Below, in pieces: positions 52,777 to 62,338 of a stretch of DNA of 64,000 nt. The position numbers were made by a program, and so were the translations under genes. The notes beneath the pieces are model-generated. The model saw only the letters and a program-made list of their open reading frames with translations, searched no databases and had not been told where the DNA came from. Source of the stretch: Nostoc sp. FACHB-280 (GTDB taxonomy: Bacteria; Cyanobacteriota; Cyanobacteriia; Cyanobacteriales; Nostocaceae); contig NZ_JACJSD010000039.1 in NCBI RefSeq assembly GCF_014697615.1, positions 1 to 64,000 on the forward strand, in the 5' to 3' direction. Within the stretch, counting starts at the first letter, position 1. Every line of letters starts with the position of its first letter.

Positions 52777-54630
52777 TTATCTCCGTTTGAGGTACTGGAG
52801 TACACCACGGGCGATCGCTTCTGCCATTTGATTTTGATAAGCTGAAGTCCGTAACTTCGCAATGTCTTCCCTTCCAGTTAAATAACCAGTTTCGACCAAA
52901 ATAGAAGGTATGGAATTCTTTCTCAGAACATAAAATCTGGCTCGGCGCACACCCCGATCTCTGACATTCAGACTTTGTAGAATGGTACTGTGGACAACCC
53001 TAGCTAGACCCAAACCACTATCATAATAATAAGTTTCTAAACCACTCACGTCTGGACGACTCGCACCTGCGGAATTAGCGTGGATACTCACAAACAAAGT
53101 AGCGTTGATTCTCTTGGTGAGTTCTACTCTTCCTGGAAGTGTCACAAAGTAGTCAGAGTCCCGCGTTAAAACTGCTTGTACACCATTTTGCTGTAGGATT
53201 TCTGCCACCCTTCTACCGATAGGCAAAATAATATCCTTTTCTCGAACACTTCCAATACCAATGGCTCCAGAATCTTTACCGCCGTGTCCGGGATCAATAA
53301 CGACAATTACTCGGCCTCTGGGGATAGGACGTGAGCCAACTGGAGGTCGAGAAGTGGAATTTTCATTAGGATCTGGTAATTGGCCGCGCTCTGAAGGAAA
53401 AGGTAGTGTGCCAGGAACTGTGACAAAACTGCGTGAACCTTGTAATTGCAGTGCTACTTCGTCATTATTTTGGTTAATTTGCCCAAATCGTATTCCCGCC
53501 GCAGGTTGAACTAAGATAACCACCGTGTTCGAGTCTGGTGTTTGCAGGCGCACTCGCAAAATGGGACTGTTGGCATTAAAAGTGGGGCCTTTAATCCGGG
53601 GTGCTAATTTAGCATCATTGATAGTGATGCGATATAACCCAGAAGTTCTATCCCATCCACCCCTAGCAGTGATGGTTTGGTCGGCTCGAATTAAAAGTTG
53701 CTTATTATCATCAGACAGTTCGATAGCTTCAATTGTGGCTGGTTGGTCACTGACAATGCGGCGAGTGGGGGGAGAATATTCGGGTTGATTATCAGAAGAG
53801 TTATTTCCTGGTAGTCGGGCAAATCGGTTGGGTAAAACAATTAAACCAGTTGCACCGCTTCTAGCTGCTCGCCAGTCTGGGCTATTTTTATCTACTCGCA
53901 AAGTCATCCGAACTGCTGGGGGACTGGTTTGGAGTTGGGTAAATTCTACACGACTCACACCATGCCTGTTAACACTGAGGTCGCGTTGTGCCAAATTTGT
54001 GGATAAAGTGGCACCAGAAATATCCATAAAAATAGTAGAGCGATCGCGGCTGCGATTTACTCTAATTTGGGGATTGCCACCACTAGTCCGAATAAAAAAA
54101 CCGTCCCCTGTCACTTGTAAGCTGTCGATTTGAGTTGAACTTTGGATATTACTGCTAACCCTTGGCAACTCTGGTCTTGTATCTGAGTCCAGGCTAGTGA
54201 CTACGTTGTAAACATTATCTGCGGAAGAATTTACAGGCTCTAGTCTGGGTCTGGGTAATTGTACCGTCCAACGGCTGGGCGTTATCCCCACAAATTTTAT
54301 GCCTTGGGGGTCAAGTGTGTAACCAGGAGCAAGTTCAACCACAATACGGGCTGTTTGGGGTTCAAACTGACCAACACGAATAGCTCGAACTGCCCCACCT
54401 ACAGGTTGTGTTAACTGCGGTCTGGCAAAGGTTGTGTCTGGTAAATCAATAACCAGGCGTGTGGGATTGAAAATGAGTTGTGCTTTGGGTTGGACACCCC
54501 CAGAAGTATTAAACTCCAGACGATTTTGCTTAGCATCAAACCGCCAAGACTCCAGTCTGGCTGCCAACACTGGCGAAGAAAGTAAGCAGATCATCCCAAC
54601 CGTACCGGGTAGTAACCAGTGTAATTTCAC
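52777..54630 (-). CDS. amiC1: N-acetylmuramoyl-L-alanine amidase AmiC1-like (AMIN + Amidase_3)
   Basis: This is the upstream tandem paralogue of amiC2, 617 residues, with the same signal peptide type (LLPGTVGMICLLSSPVLAA), two AMIN domains, a linker with FPSERGQLPDPNEN, and a full Amidase_3 domain (VIDPGHGGKDSGAIGIG, REKDIILP, FVSIHANSAGASRPD, LVETGYLTGREDIA). Both copies are full length with intact zinc sites. The N-terminal 100 residues are near-identical, which points to recent duplication or gene conversion; the linkers diverge. Function as in AmiC2: remodelling of septal peptidoglycan. Assignment of the numbers 1 and 2 follows position relative to murI. Confidence 0.9.
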   Translation of the reverse strand: MKLHWLLPGTVGMICLLSSPVLAARLESWRFDAKQNRLEFNTSGGVQPKAQLIFNPTRLVIDLPDTTFARPQLTQPVGGAVRAIRVGQFEPQTARIVVELAPGYTLDPQGIKFVGITPSRWTVQLPRPRLEPVNSSADNVYNVVTSLDSDTRPELPRVSSNIQSSTQIDSLQVTGDGFFIRTSGGNPQIRVNRSRDRSTIFMDISGATLSTNLAQRDLSVNRHGVSRVEFTQLQTSPPAVRMTLRVDKNSPDWRAARSGATGLIVLPNRFARLPGNNSSDNQPEYSPPTRRIVSDQPATIEAIELSDDNKQLLIRADQTITARGGWDRTSGLYRITINDAKLAPRIKGPTFNANSPILRVRLQTPDSNTVVILVQPAAGIRFGQINQNNDEVALQLQGSRSFVTVPGTLPFPSERGQLPDPNENSTSRPPVGSRPIPRGRVIVVIDPGHGGKDSGAIGIGSVREKDIILPIGRRVAEILQQNGVQAVLTRDSDYFVTLPGRVELTKRINATLFVSIHANSAGASRPDVSGLETYYYDSGLGLARVVHSTILQSLNVRDRGVRRARFYVLRKNSIPSILVETGYLTGREDIAKLRTSAYQNQMAEAIARGVLQYLKRR

Positions 54631-55431
54631 AATCCTTTCTCCTGATTCACATTCATGGAAGTCAATATCTCAAAAATTGGCGTAAATTGTGCGCCAGTTA
54701 CGAAATAATTTTGAGATTTGACCTGAGCTTTTTTTGGGTTAAAAAAACAATTAATAGTGTAAATTCTCAACTGCTTACATAATCTTGAATTTTGATTTTG
54801 CTGTACTATCCAGACATATAGTAGGGGACAGGTGGCAGAGTTCAAAGTTTTTTAGTGCCTAAATTTTCTGCTCTGTGGATTCCTAACCACCTTGGCTATT
54901 CCCAGACAACTAGTATGAGAGGCAACACAAATATAACCAGATAATTCTGGTTTCGGTCAATTCTTGTTAATTTTGTGTTTTTTTGGATCAGCCAGCAATT
55001 TTAGGATTAACAAATTTCAACTCGTTTTCAGGAATGTTGCAATATTGGTAATTACTAGTTTTTAGTCACTATGAACACATTGAGATGAAGATGATTAATC
55101 AGGTAAGTTTGGTAACAAATTAAGTTCTCAAAGTTAAGAATCAATAGTCAGAAGAACAGAGAAACAACGATATCAGAGGACGCAGATTTAAACACAGAAG
55201 TTTCCTGTAATGTCAGTATTCAGTACCCAAGAGTCAGAAGTCAGAATTTAGCGGTATCTAGTAGATTAGTAAGTTAATCCATCAAAATATTTCTCCTATT
55301 CTTTAACCCTTCTGGCTCCTGGATTCTGACTCCTGAATTCTTACCCTGTCATGAACTTAGGGATGAGGAAATCAGAAAGGAGGAAGTAGATAATTTTATT
55401 GCCACCTTTCTGTTTCCTAGTCTCCAGTTAC
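54631..55431. other. 800-base intergenic region upstream of amiC1
   Basis: No gene seen. Inverted AGTCAGAAGTCAGAATTTAG (55229-55250) and GGATTCTGACTCCTGAATTC (about 55320-55340) words of a dispersed repeat form an imperfect stem near the nhaS3 stop. The amiC1 promoter should lie in 54631-54850. Confidence 0.5.
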
Positions 55432-56814
55432 TCAGCTTTCATCTTGAATTAATTGTTCGGAGTCAGTTGCCACTTTTTGGGAATCGGGAAATACGAAACG
55501 TAACAAAGGCGGAGCTAAAAAAGTTGTGAGGATAACCATCATAATAATTGCCGCCCCCAATGATTTTGAGAGAACGCCACTAGCAGCGCCGACACCAGCA
55601 AATACTAATCCAACTTCTCCTCGTGGAATCATCCCTACACCGATCGCTAAACGATTGATTTGGGGTTGACCAAATACGCTCAAACCTGTAATCACTTTAC
55701 CAATAATGGCTACTGTAATCAGGAAAATCGCCATAATTAAACCTTCGCGGTTGCTGGGAATGGCAGGGTTTAGCACTCCTAAATCAGTTTTTGCACCAAC
55801 GGTGACAAAGAAGATTGGCACCATCAAATCGGCTACAGGAATAACTTGCTTTTGCAGTTCTTTACGTTTATCGGTTTCTTCCAAGACTAAACCAGCAGCA
55901 AAAGCCCCCAAAATCGCTTCTAATTGAATGATGGCAGCCAGATATGCCATGACAAAGGCAAAAATAAAGGCAGGAATGACTAACTCACCACGGGTTTTGA
56001 GTTGATTTGCGATCGCCACAAATGTTTTATTGAACACATTACCCAAAACAATCGCACCCAATAAAAATGCTGTAGCACTGATAATTAAGTAAATTACTTT
56101 GCCTACATCCACTGCACCATCTTTAGCAAGACTGGCAACTACCGCTAAGACAATAATTCCGAGTACATCATCAATCACAGCTGCACCGAGAATAATTTGC
56201 CCTTCTTTGGAATTGAGCTTACCAATTTCTGCCAAAACTTTAGAGGTAATGCCAATACTTGTCGCTGTTAAAGCCGCACCTGCAAAAATTGCAGGTACAG
56301 CACTAATACCAAACAAAGTCATTAAACCCACCGTTCCAGCCGCAAAGGGGACGGCTACTCCCACTACTGCCACAATGGTTGCTTGGATACCAACAGCCAT
56401 TAAGTCTTTTAAGTTCGACTCCAAGCCAATTTCAAATAACAAAATAATTACACCCAATTCTGATAACACAGAAATCACTTCTGATTGGGCGGCAAATACC
56501 TGGGGTGTGGCTTCTGGGGTCAAACCGGCAGTAGTTTGGAGAAACACCATAATTAAAGAGCTAGAACTGTCTGCACCACCTTCAGGAAAAACCAACAGAT
56601 GCAGTACAGAAACACCCACAACTACACCACCGACAAGTTCGCCCAACACAGGTGGTAAACCAATGCGGTTGGATAACTCCCCACCAACTTTGCTGGCGAA
56701 GTAAATTACTACTAAACTCAGCAGCACAGCCGCCAATACCATAGAACTGTCTGCTGCTTCTGGTGTGCTGGCCAGCAGAGGAAAAGAAAAGTTGATGACA
56801 TCTAAAAACTGCAT
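55432..56814 (-). CDS. nhaS3: CPA2-family cation/proton antiporter (NhaS3-like)
   Basis: NhaS3-type antiporters exchange Na+ for H+; in Synechocystis NhaS3 is essential and sits in the thylakoid. The 460 residues give 12 predicted helices, with VVIYFASKVGGELSNRIGLP, VLGELVGGVVVGVSVLHLLV, the paired-helix region EIGLESNLKDL, GAAVIDDVLGIIVLAV (with the Asp pair of the ion site) and GMIPRGEVGLVFAGVG (conserved Arg/Glu). Length and motifs fit the KefB/NapA group. No regulatory TrkA domain follows. ATG 56814 is the start. NhaS3 is my best name, but other CPA2 members cannot be excluded. Confidence 0.85.
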   Translation of the reverse strand: MQFLDVINFSFPLLASTPEAADSSMVLAAVLLSLVVIYFASKVGGELSNRIGLPPVLGELVGGVVVGVSVLHLLVFPEGGADSSSSLIMVFLQTTAGLTPEATPQVFAAQSEVISVLSELGVIILLFEIGLESNLKDLMAVGIQATIVAVVGVAVPFAAGTVGLMTLFGISAVPAIFAGAALTATSIGITSKVLAEIGKLNSKEGQIILGAAVIDDVLGIIVLAVVASLAKDGAVDVGKVIYLIISATAFLLGAIVLGNVFNKTFVAIANQLKTRGELVIPAFIFAFVMAYLAAIIQLEAILGAFAAGLVLEETDKRKELQKQVIPVADLMVPIFFVTVGAKTDLGVLNPAIPSNREGLIMAIFLITVAIIGKVITGLSVFGQPQINRLAIGVGMIPRGEVGLVFAGVGAASGVLSKSLGAAIIMMVILTTFLAPPLLRFVFPDSQKVATDSEQLIQDES

Positions 56815-56907
56815 GGTTTCCGCGAAAATCCTTCTCTTTATTTTTACCTGTTTAAGATGAAGGCTTGTAAGGAAGTTCAGAAATGATGGGCAGTACTTCC
56901 GTATAAA

Positions 56908-58185
56908 TTAAAGATGCGGACTGCGGGGAAAATTTTTATAGAACCACAGTGTACTTGCTAAAGCTAGAAGTAAATTGTAAATCCACTGTATCCAAGATGG
57001 CAGTAATAAAATGAGAGGACGGCCGGCAAAAATAAAAAAGAAATTAAAGATGCCAAAGGTATAAATTGTAAAAATCCGATGGCGAATGATGTAAGGAGAC
57101 AGATAAAGGTTACGCCGACGACTATAGGCTTTTGCTTGTGTTTCTGCCCAGCGTCCTAAAATATAAGCGATCGCTGTACATCCTCCCAAGATGATTGGCA
57201 CAGTTATGAGTTTGGGTATATTAATTTGCCGTTCAAATAAATAAAGTCCTGGACTCCAGAGAGTTGCCAGTTGGTTAGTTTGCCGCGCCCAAGCCCCAGA
57301 AAAGTAATATTCCCAATTGCCTGCATACAGGTAGTAATAAATAAAGTAACCAACGACTAAACCACTGTAGCCATAGCGCACAAAGGATTCTGACGGTTTT
57401 TTTAGGTCTTGCCAATAAGCCCGTTCCCCATCTATATCAATACAAGCATTTTGACAGCCAACACAATCACTCTGTTCTTGACCTTCTGGCAAAACAATGC
57501 GGCACATTGATTGGCTGATTGGCTGATTCTTCCTATCAACCTTGCTGCTGAATAACCCACTGGGTTGACTATAAATCTTTTCTACTGGTGCCATCGGACA
57601 GAAATAATTACACCATGTCTTGCCGCTATAAAAGTAGCCAACAGTAATTGCAAAGACAATTGTAAATAACAACCATGATGCCAAAACTAGGCGATCAGCA
57701 TCAAAAAATAAAATCCGACCACATAACCCCAAAAACAACCAACCAAACTGGAGGTAAGCATAATTTTTGCCCAACCAAGATTTGGGATGGACTTTGGCTA
57801 ATTTGTAGGCTGTATTTCTTAATCGAGATTGCTGGTGTTGAGAATGACGTTGCCAACCCAACGCGCGGGGAATTTGTGACAGAAACGAAAGCGGACAAAT
57901 GCGTCGCCACAGTTGATGGCCAAACACTAGCAAAATAAAAATGGATGCAGGTACAATTACTCCCCACATCACAGTTGTTCCCAAAGGATATGCTCTTTCT
58001 GGTAAACATTTACCTTGCACATGAATACAACTAACAGCAAATTCCTGTGGGGTAGAAGTATGATTTAAGTGACTCAGAGCCGGAGTCCAAGGGTCGTACA
58101 ATAGGGAAGCAATAATTAGGAGCCATGCGAAAGTTAACAGACAGCGCACCCAGTGCATCTGACGTTCAGCTATGCTCAAGAGCAT
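56908..58185 (-). CDS. NapH/CcoG-like iron-sulfur membrane protein with incomplete cluster motif
   Basis: Proteins of this group span the membrane several times and carry ferredoxin-like clusters, used for electron transfer in nitrate, nitrous oxide or cytochrome-oxidase maturation. The 425 residues contain about eight helices. Cluster motifs include RRICPLSFLSQIPR, WCNYFCPMAPVEKIYS and DCVGCQNACIDIDGER. The last has C-x2-C-x3-C with no fourth Cys-Pro, so a standard 4Fe-4S site is incomplete unless another Cys helps. I do not know its partner. It lies 94 bases upstream of nhaS3 on the same strand, suggesting co-transcription. It starts at ATG 58185. Confidence 0.75.
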   Translation of the reverse strand: MLLSIAERQMHWVRCLLTFAWLLIIASLLYDPWTPALSHLNHTSTPQEFAVSCIHVQGKCLPERAYPLGTTVMWGVIVPASIFILLVFGHQLWRRICPLSFLSQIPRALGWQRHSQHQQSRLRNTAYKLAKVHPKSWLGKNYAYLQFGWLFLGLCGRILFFDADRLVLASWLLFTIVFAITVGYFYSGKTWCNYFCPMAPVEKIYSQPSGLFSSKVDRKNQPISQSMCRIVLPEGQEQSDCVGCQNACIDIDGERAYWQDLKKPSESFVRYGYSGLVVGYFIYYYLYAGNWEYYFSGAWARQTNQLATLWSPGLYLFERQINIPKLITVPIILGGCTAIAYILGRWAETQAKAYSRRRNLYLSPYIIRHRIFTIYTFGIFNFFFIFAGRPLILLLPSWIQWIYNLLLALASTLWFYKNFPRSPHL

Positions 58186-58675
58186 GGATCTATTCCACTA
58201 AATAATATTTTGTGAATGCCGAATCTAGAGCCAGTTAAGCAGATGATGTAGTAAAAAATCTGGCTAAAAATTTTGTATTTATAGTTGGGCTTATTATGCA
58301 GCTTGGCTAAACCAGAGAAGAACAGTATATATACTTAAATCTTTATCTTTTCTTCGTAATTCCTACGCCTAAATACTCAAAGCTCAAATCTGGTATGCCT
58401 GCGACTGAAGTCGTGGCTACAGGATCAAAGCCTGCCTTCACAGGCTGGAAAACGTTAGTCCTATGGTCAGATGTAACAAAAGTTTTATTGTGATTTTTTA
58501 GTTTCCAAAAATGTAACCATACCTGTTTTTGACTAGAGCAGTGTCACAGTAGAAACATAGAAATGGTATCGAGCAAATTGACTGTTAACTATTAATGCTT
58601 GACAGTTAACGAATGATAGTTCGATGCAGTTTACTTATTAGCATCTGTATATATTGTTTAGAGGAGTGCAAGCTT
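58186..58675. other. divergent intergenic region with a palindromic repeat
   Basis: 490 bases with no gene. At 58397-58446 are a short palindrome CGACTGAAGTCG and a hairpin AGCCTG-CCTTCA-CAGGCT, a word pair common as a dispersed repeat in cyanobacteria. The SIMPL gene's Shine-Dalgarno GAGGAG is at 58661. Confidence 0.5.
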
Positions 58676-59419
58676 ATGTCTAGAACTGCTTTGTCTGGTT
58701 CTCAGTTTTGTGTTGGGAAGTTTTGGAAATCTCTACCATTAGCTTTGCTGTTATTTGTCACGGTGGCTTTACCTGCATCAGCCCAAGAAAAAGAAAAGTT
58801 ATGGCGGACTTTGACTGTGAGTGGAAGAGGAACGGAATCAATTCCTACTACTTTGTCGTTGGTGAATTTAGGGGTGGAGATTCAAGGTAAAACTGCTCAA
58901 GAAGTCCAGCAAGAAGCTGCCAAGCGGTCATCGGCTGTGGTCGCTTTACTTAAAAGTCGTAATGTAGAGAAGTTAGAAACTACAGGTATCCGTCTCAATC
59001 CTGTTTACAGTTACACCAATAATGTGCAGCGTATTACTGGCTATGCTGCTGTGAATAATGTGAGTTTTCGCATTCCCACCGAGAAAGCCGGCACATTACT
59101 GGATGATGCTGTGAAAGCAGGAGCAACACAAATTAACGGTGTTAGTTTTATTGCTAGTGATGATGCGATCGCCACCGCCCGCGAAGTCGCACTCAAAGAA
59201 GCTACTCAGGATGCCCAAAAACAAGCTGATGCTGTATTAAGCTCGTTAGGACTCAAATCGAAAGAAATCGTCAGCATTCAAGTTAATAATGCCAGCGCCC
59301 CGCCACCACCTGTATTTTTACGCGCCCAGGCGGCAAAAGTCGCGGAAGATGTTTCTACACCCGTAGTTGGTGGTGAACAAGAAGTAGAAGCATCGGTGAC
59401 GTTGCAAATTAGTTATTAA
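58676..59419 (+). CDS. SIMPL domain (DUF541) periplasmic protein
   Basis: SIMPL proteins (BP26/omp28 type) are secreted or periplasmic and form ring-like oligomers; function in cyanobacteria is not clear. From ATG 58676 the 247 residues have a signal peptide (LPLALLLFVTVALPASA, cleaved before QEKEK) and the SIMPL domain with VSGRGTESIPTTLSLVNLGV, GIRLNPVYSYTNNVQRITGY and the late helix AREVALKEATQDAQKQADAV. GAGGAG precedes ATG 58676 at good distance, so the longer frame from 58613 is rejected. Convergent with ssb. Confidence 0.9.
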   Translation: MSRTALSGSQFCVGKFWKSLPLALLLFVTVALPASAQEKEKLWRTLTVSGRGTESIPTTLSLVNLGVEIQGKTAQEVQQEAAKRSSAVVALLKSRNVEKLETTGIRLNPVYSYTNNVQRITGYAAVNNVSFRIPTEKAGTLLDDAVKAGATQINGVSFIASDDAIATAREVALKEATQDAQKQADAVLSSLGLKSKEIVSIQVNNASAPPPPVFLRAQAAKVAEDVSTPVVGGEQEVEASVTLQISY

Positions 59420-59463
59420 TTGTCACTTGTCATTGGTCATTTGTCAGTACAAAGGACAAAGCG

Positions 59464-59501
59464 CAAAGTCTGAGCGGAGGAAGCCTCCGCTCAGAACTTT
59501 G
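59464..59501. terminator. bidirectional terminator between SIMPL gene and ssb
   Basis: CTGAGCGGAGG (59470-59480) pairs with CCTCCGCTCAG (59484-59494) around an AAG loop. CAAAGT and ACTTTG extend the stem beyond one bulged A. It serves both convergent genes. No strong U-tract follows, so efficiency is uncertain. Confidence 0.75.
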
Positions 59502-59529
59502 TAAGAGAGGACTAAGGACAAATGACCAA

Positions 59530-59892
59530 CTAAAAATTATCTGGAGACATATCGCTCATACTGCTGTCTCCTTCATTTTTAGAACCTAATAAATCCAACT
59601 GGTCTACAACAATCACAGGTTTAGAACGACTAACTCCAGTTTGGCGATCGTTCCAGGAGTCAAACTTTAAGGAACCTTTAACGGCAATTTGCTTACCTTT
59701 GCGGACATAATTACCTGCCACTTCAGCAGTCTTGCCCCACAATTCCAACTCGAACCAGTCAGGCTCGTCACTGTTGCGTGTTCTTCTGTTGACTGCCAGG
59801 GTTAATCTACATTTAGTTTTACCGGAATCAAAATATCTCATTTCTGGGTCGCCACCTACACGACCAATGAGGTGGACTATATTAATAGTCAT
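59530..59892 (-). CDS. ssb: single-stranded DNA-binding protein
   Basis: SSB coats single-stranded DNA during replication and repair. The 120 residues form one OB-fold: INIVHLIGRVGGDPEMRYFD, the strand WFELELWGKTAEVAGNYVRK and GKQIAVKGSLKFDSW. The C-terminal tail is short and ends SMSDMSPDNF, where the usual acidic tip is DDDIPF. This truncated tail could weaken interaction with partner proteins. A short SSB of this type is known in Anabaena alongside longer ones. ATG 59892 is the start; mreB begins 487 bases away in the opposite direction. Confidence 0.92.
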   Translation of the reverse strand: MTINIVHLIGRVGGDPEMRYFDSGKTKCRLTLAVNRRTRNSDEPDWFELELWGKTAEVAGNYVRKGKQIAVKGSLKFDSWNDRQTGVSRSKPVIVVDQLDLLGSKNEGDSSMSDMSPDNF

Positions 59893-60378
59893 GTGTCTTA
59901 CCTTTTAGTACTGACGTACTGATTTATCTTTTTTTTCCATAATAGCCAATTATGAACTGAATAAAACAGAATTCAGAATAAACCTTTGAGGGTGACTGGA
60001 TAAAGAGGATTTTCATTGTGCATGAAGAAGTACAAATTCCTTTTTAGCCCAAACCACTGATTTCCAGCGTAGGAAATTTTGAATTCTGAATTCTGGCACC
60101 TGATGATTAAAAATGTGTTACAAACTTAACAACCTTGCAAGCTATATTAATTTGAGCTATCACTTAGGGAAAACTAATAAAACCTTACGGATATACTGAG
60201 TTGGGCAAGGAATATCGAAAACGTGGATGTCACAAATTTAGTCAGTATGGTCAAAACTAAATCAAAAAATGACCAACTTTACTAGACTGATGATCAAAAA
60301 CGTAATAGAATCCAGCACGATTCCATCTAACATTTTTTTATAGTCAAAAAGTATTGCGAATAGGGGGCGTAGAGACGC
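59893..60378. other. intergenic region upstream of mreB
   Basis: 485 bases without a gene between divergent ssb and mreB. It contains a short AGAATTCAGAATAAACC / GAATTCTGAATTCTGGC inverted pair. The ribosome site of mreB is GGGGGCG at 60363-60369. No other structure is evident. Confidence 0.5.
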
Positions 60379-61422
60379 GTGGGGCTGTTTAGGAACTTTC
60401 GCTCATCATGGGATATGGGTATCGACCTCGGTACTGCCAATACCCTAGTTTATGTATCTGGTAAAGGTATTGTACTGCAAGAACCTTCTGTAGTGGCGAT
60501 CGACCAAATCGAAAAGGTGGCGCTGGCAGTAGGAGAAGATGCCAAAAAAATGCTCGGTCGCACACCGGAAAACGTGATTGCCTTGCGTCCCTTGCGTGAT
60601 GGTGTAATCGCTGATTTTGATACAGCCGAGTTAATGCTCAAAAGTTTTATTCAGCGAGTTAATGAAGGGCGATCGCTGATTCTACCGCGAATTGTAATTG
60701 GGATTCCCAGTGGTGTCACCGGGGTAGAAAGACGGGCTGTAATGGATGCCGCAGTTCAAGCTGGGGCAAGGGAAGTATATTTAATCGATGAGCCAGTTGC
60801 CGCCGCAATTGGCGCAGGTCTCCCAGTTGCCGAACCGACTGGTAACATGATTATCGATATTGGTGGTGGCACAACAGAAGTTGCGGTGTTGAGTCTTCAA
60901 GGCACAGTGTTGAGTGAATCAGTACGCATTGCCGGGGATGAACTGACTGAATCCATCGTCCAATATATGAAAAAAGTGCATAACTTGGTAATTGGTGAAC
61001 GGACTGCGGAAGAAATCAAAATTCGTCTGGGTTCAGCCTATCCCACCAACGAAGATAATGAAACCATGATGGAAGTCAGAGGTTTACATTTACTATCTGG
61101 TTTACCTCGTACTGTTACCATCAAAAGTCCTGAAATCCGCGAAAGTATGTTGGAACCGTTATCCATCATTGTGGAAGCGGTCAAAAGGACATTAGAAAGA
61201 ACCCCACCAGAACTAGCATCTGACATCATCGACCGTGGTATTATGCTGGCTGGTGGTGGGGCGCTACTCAAAGGCATTGATACCCTAATCAGTCATGAGA
61301 CAGGGATTGTGACTCACATTGCGGCTGATCCACTTAGCTGTGTTGTACTGGGAACAGGCCGTGTCTTAGAGAACTTTAAACAGCTAGAAAGGGTATTTAG
61401 CGGCCGTTCTAAAAATATGTAG
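60379..61422 (+). CDS. mreB: rod shape-determining protein MreB
   Basis: MreB is a bacterial actin that directs the elongation machinery in wall synthesis. The 347-residue protein has the phosphate-1 loop MGIDLGTANTLVYVSG, the phosphate-2 loop NMIIDIGGGTTEVAVLS and the adenosine motif MLAGGGALLKGIDTLI. The start is a GTG at 60379, with GGGGGCG upstream. The membrane-binding N-terminus is GLFRNFRSSW. It leads mreB-mreC-mreD; the 94-base gap to mreC is short. Confidence 0.97.
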   Translation: MGLFRNFRSSWDMGIDLGTANTLVYVSGKGIVLQEPSVVAIDQIEKVALAVGEDAKKMLGRTPENVIALRPLRDGVIADFDTAELMLKSFIQRVNEGRSLILPRIVIGIPSGVTGVERRAVMDAAVQAGAREVYLIDEPVAAAIGAGLPVAEPTGNMIIDIGGGTTEVAVLSLQGTVLSESVRIAGDELTESIVQYMKKVHNLVIGERTAEEIKIRLGSAYPTNEDNETMMEVRGLHLLSGLPRTVTIKSPEIRESMLEPLSIIVEAVKRTLERTPPELASDIIDRGIMLAGGGALLKGIDTLISHETGIVTHIAADPLSCVVLGTGRVLENFKQLERVFSGRSKNM

Positions 61423-61516
61423 GAAAAAATATGAGATATTGGGTTCTATTTGGCTTGGATTTGGGTTTCATATAAATAGAATCCGATATCTATCAAAATA
61501 TAGAAACAGGTTATAC

Positions 61517-62338
61517 ATGGTTACTGTACGTCGTTGGTGGGGTCGCAAAGGGTTACAGGTTGCTTCGCTGGCCCTTGTAGTAGGTGGTGCTTGGATATTA
61601 CGACAGACTCAAGGGGCAATGCTACTAGAAGTTTATCAAGTAGCGACACGTCCTCTACAGCTTTTGCAATCTGGGCAAACTCCTGAAGAACGTTTGGAAG
61701 AACGCCTCAAAGATGCCCAGTTTATGGAGATGCAAACCCGTATTCAAGAACTGGAAAGCCAAAATCAACAGTTACAGAATTTATTAGGTTATGTCCAACC
61801 TGAGCCAGCCGCATCACGTCCAGTACCAGCGCGGGTAGTAGGGCGGAGTGCAGATCATTGGTGGCAACAAGTAACCCTGAATCGTGGCTCAAATTCTGGC
61901 ATTCAAGAAGGGTATATTGTCAAGGCTGAAGGTGGATTAGTAGGCTTGGTAGATAGTGTCACTCCTAATACTAGCCGTGTGTTGTTGATTAGTGACTTAA
62001 AAAGTCAAGTGGGTGTGACGGTTAGTCGCACTTCTGCTAAAGGAGTGTTGCGGGGCGATTCTTCCGCAGAAGCGGTGCTGGAATTTTATGAAAAAGTACC
62101 GAATGTCAAAGTGGGAGATTTAGTTTCGACTTCCACTTACAGTCAAAAATTTCCCTCTGGCTTGGCAGTAGGCAAAATCAAATCTTTAGATTTAAAGAAA
62201 CTGCCAGCATCAGTAGCGAAAGTTGAACTTTTCCCACCAATTAGGTCTTTAGATTGGGTAGCTGTGTATCCTAAACCAACAAACCAACCACAGGAAAAGC
62301 CACAGTCCCAGGAACAAGAACAGGCAAATCAACAATGA
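61517..62338 (+). CDS. mreC: rod shape-determining protein MreC
   Basis: MreC is the periplasmic bitopic partner of MreB and penicillin-binding protein 2. From ATG 61517 the 273 residues have a helix near the N-terminus (ASLALVVGGAWILRQ), a coiled coil (about 65-95: RLKDAQFMEMQTRIQELESQ) and the beta-rich MreC domain (VGRSADHWWQQVTLNRGSNS, VGKIKSLDLKKLP). A polar Gln/Glu tail ends it. The stop overlaps mreD by ATGA. A frame start at 61439 is not used because it adds an uncharacteristic extension. Confidence 0.95.
   Translation: MVTVRRWWGRKGLQVASLALVVGGAWILRQTQGAMLLEVYQVATRPLQLLQSGQTPEERLEERLKDAQFMEMQTRIQELESQNQQLQNLLGYVQPEPAASRPVPARVVGRSADHWWQQVTLNRGSNSGIQEGYIVKAEGGLVGLVDSVTPNTSRVLLISDLKSQVGVTVSRTSAKGVLRGDSSAEAVLEFYEKVPNVKVGDLVSTSTYSQKFPSGLAVGKIKSLDLKKLPASVAKVELFPPIRSLDWVAVYPKPTNQPQEKPQSQEQEQANQQ

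Noticed and set aside
56099-56704. 201-codon open frame on the plus strand inside nhaS3
   Set aside because: It is the antisense of membrane-helix codons and has low-complexity Thr/Ala/Pro composition; the minus-strand antiporter explains the sequence fully.
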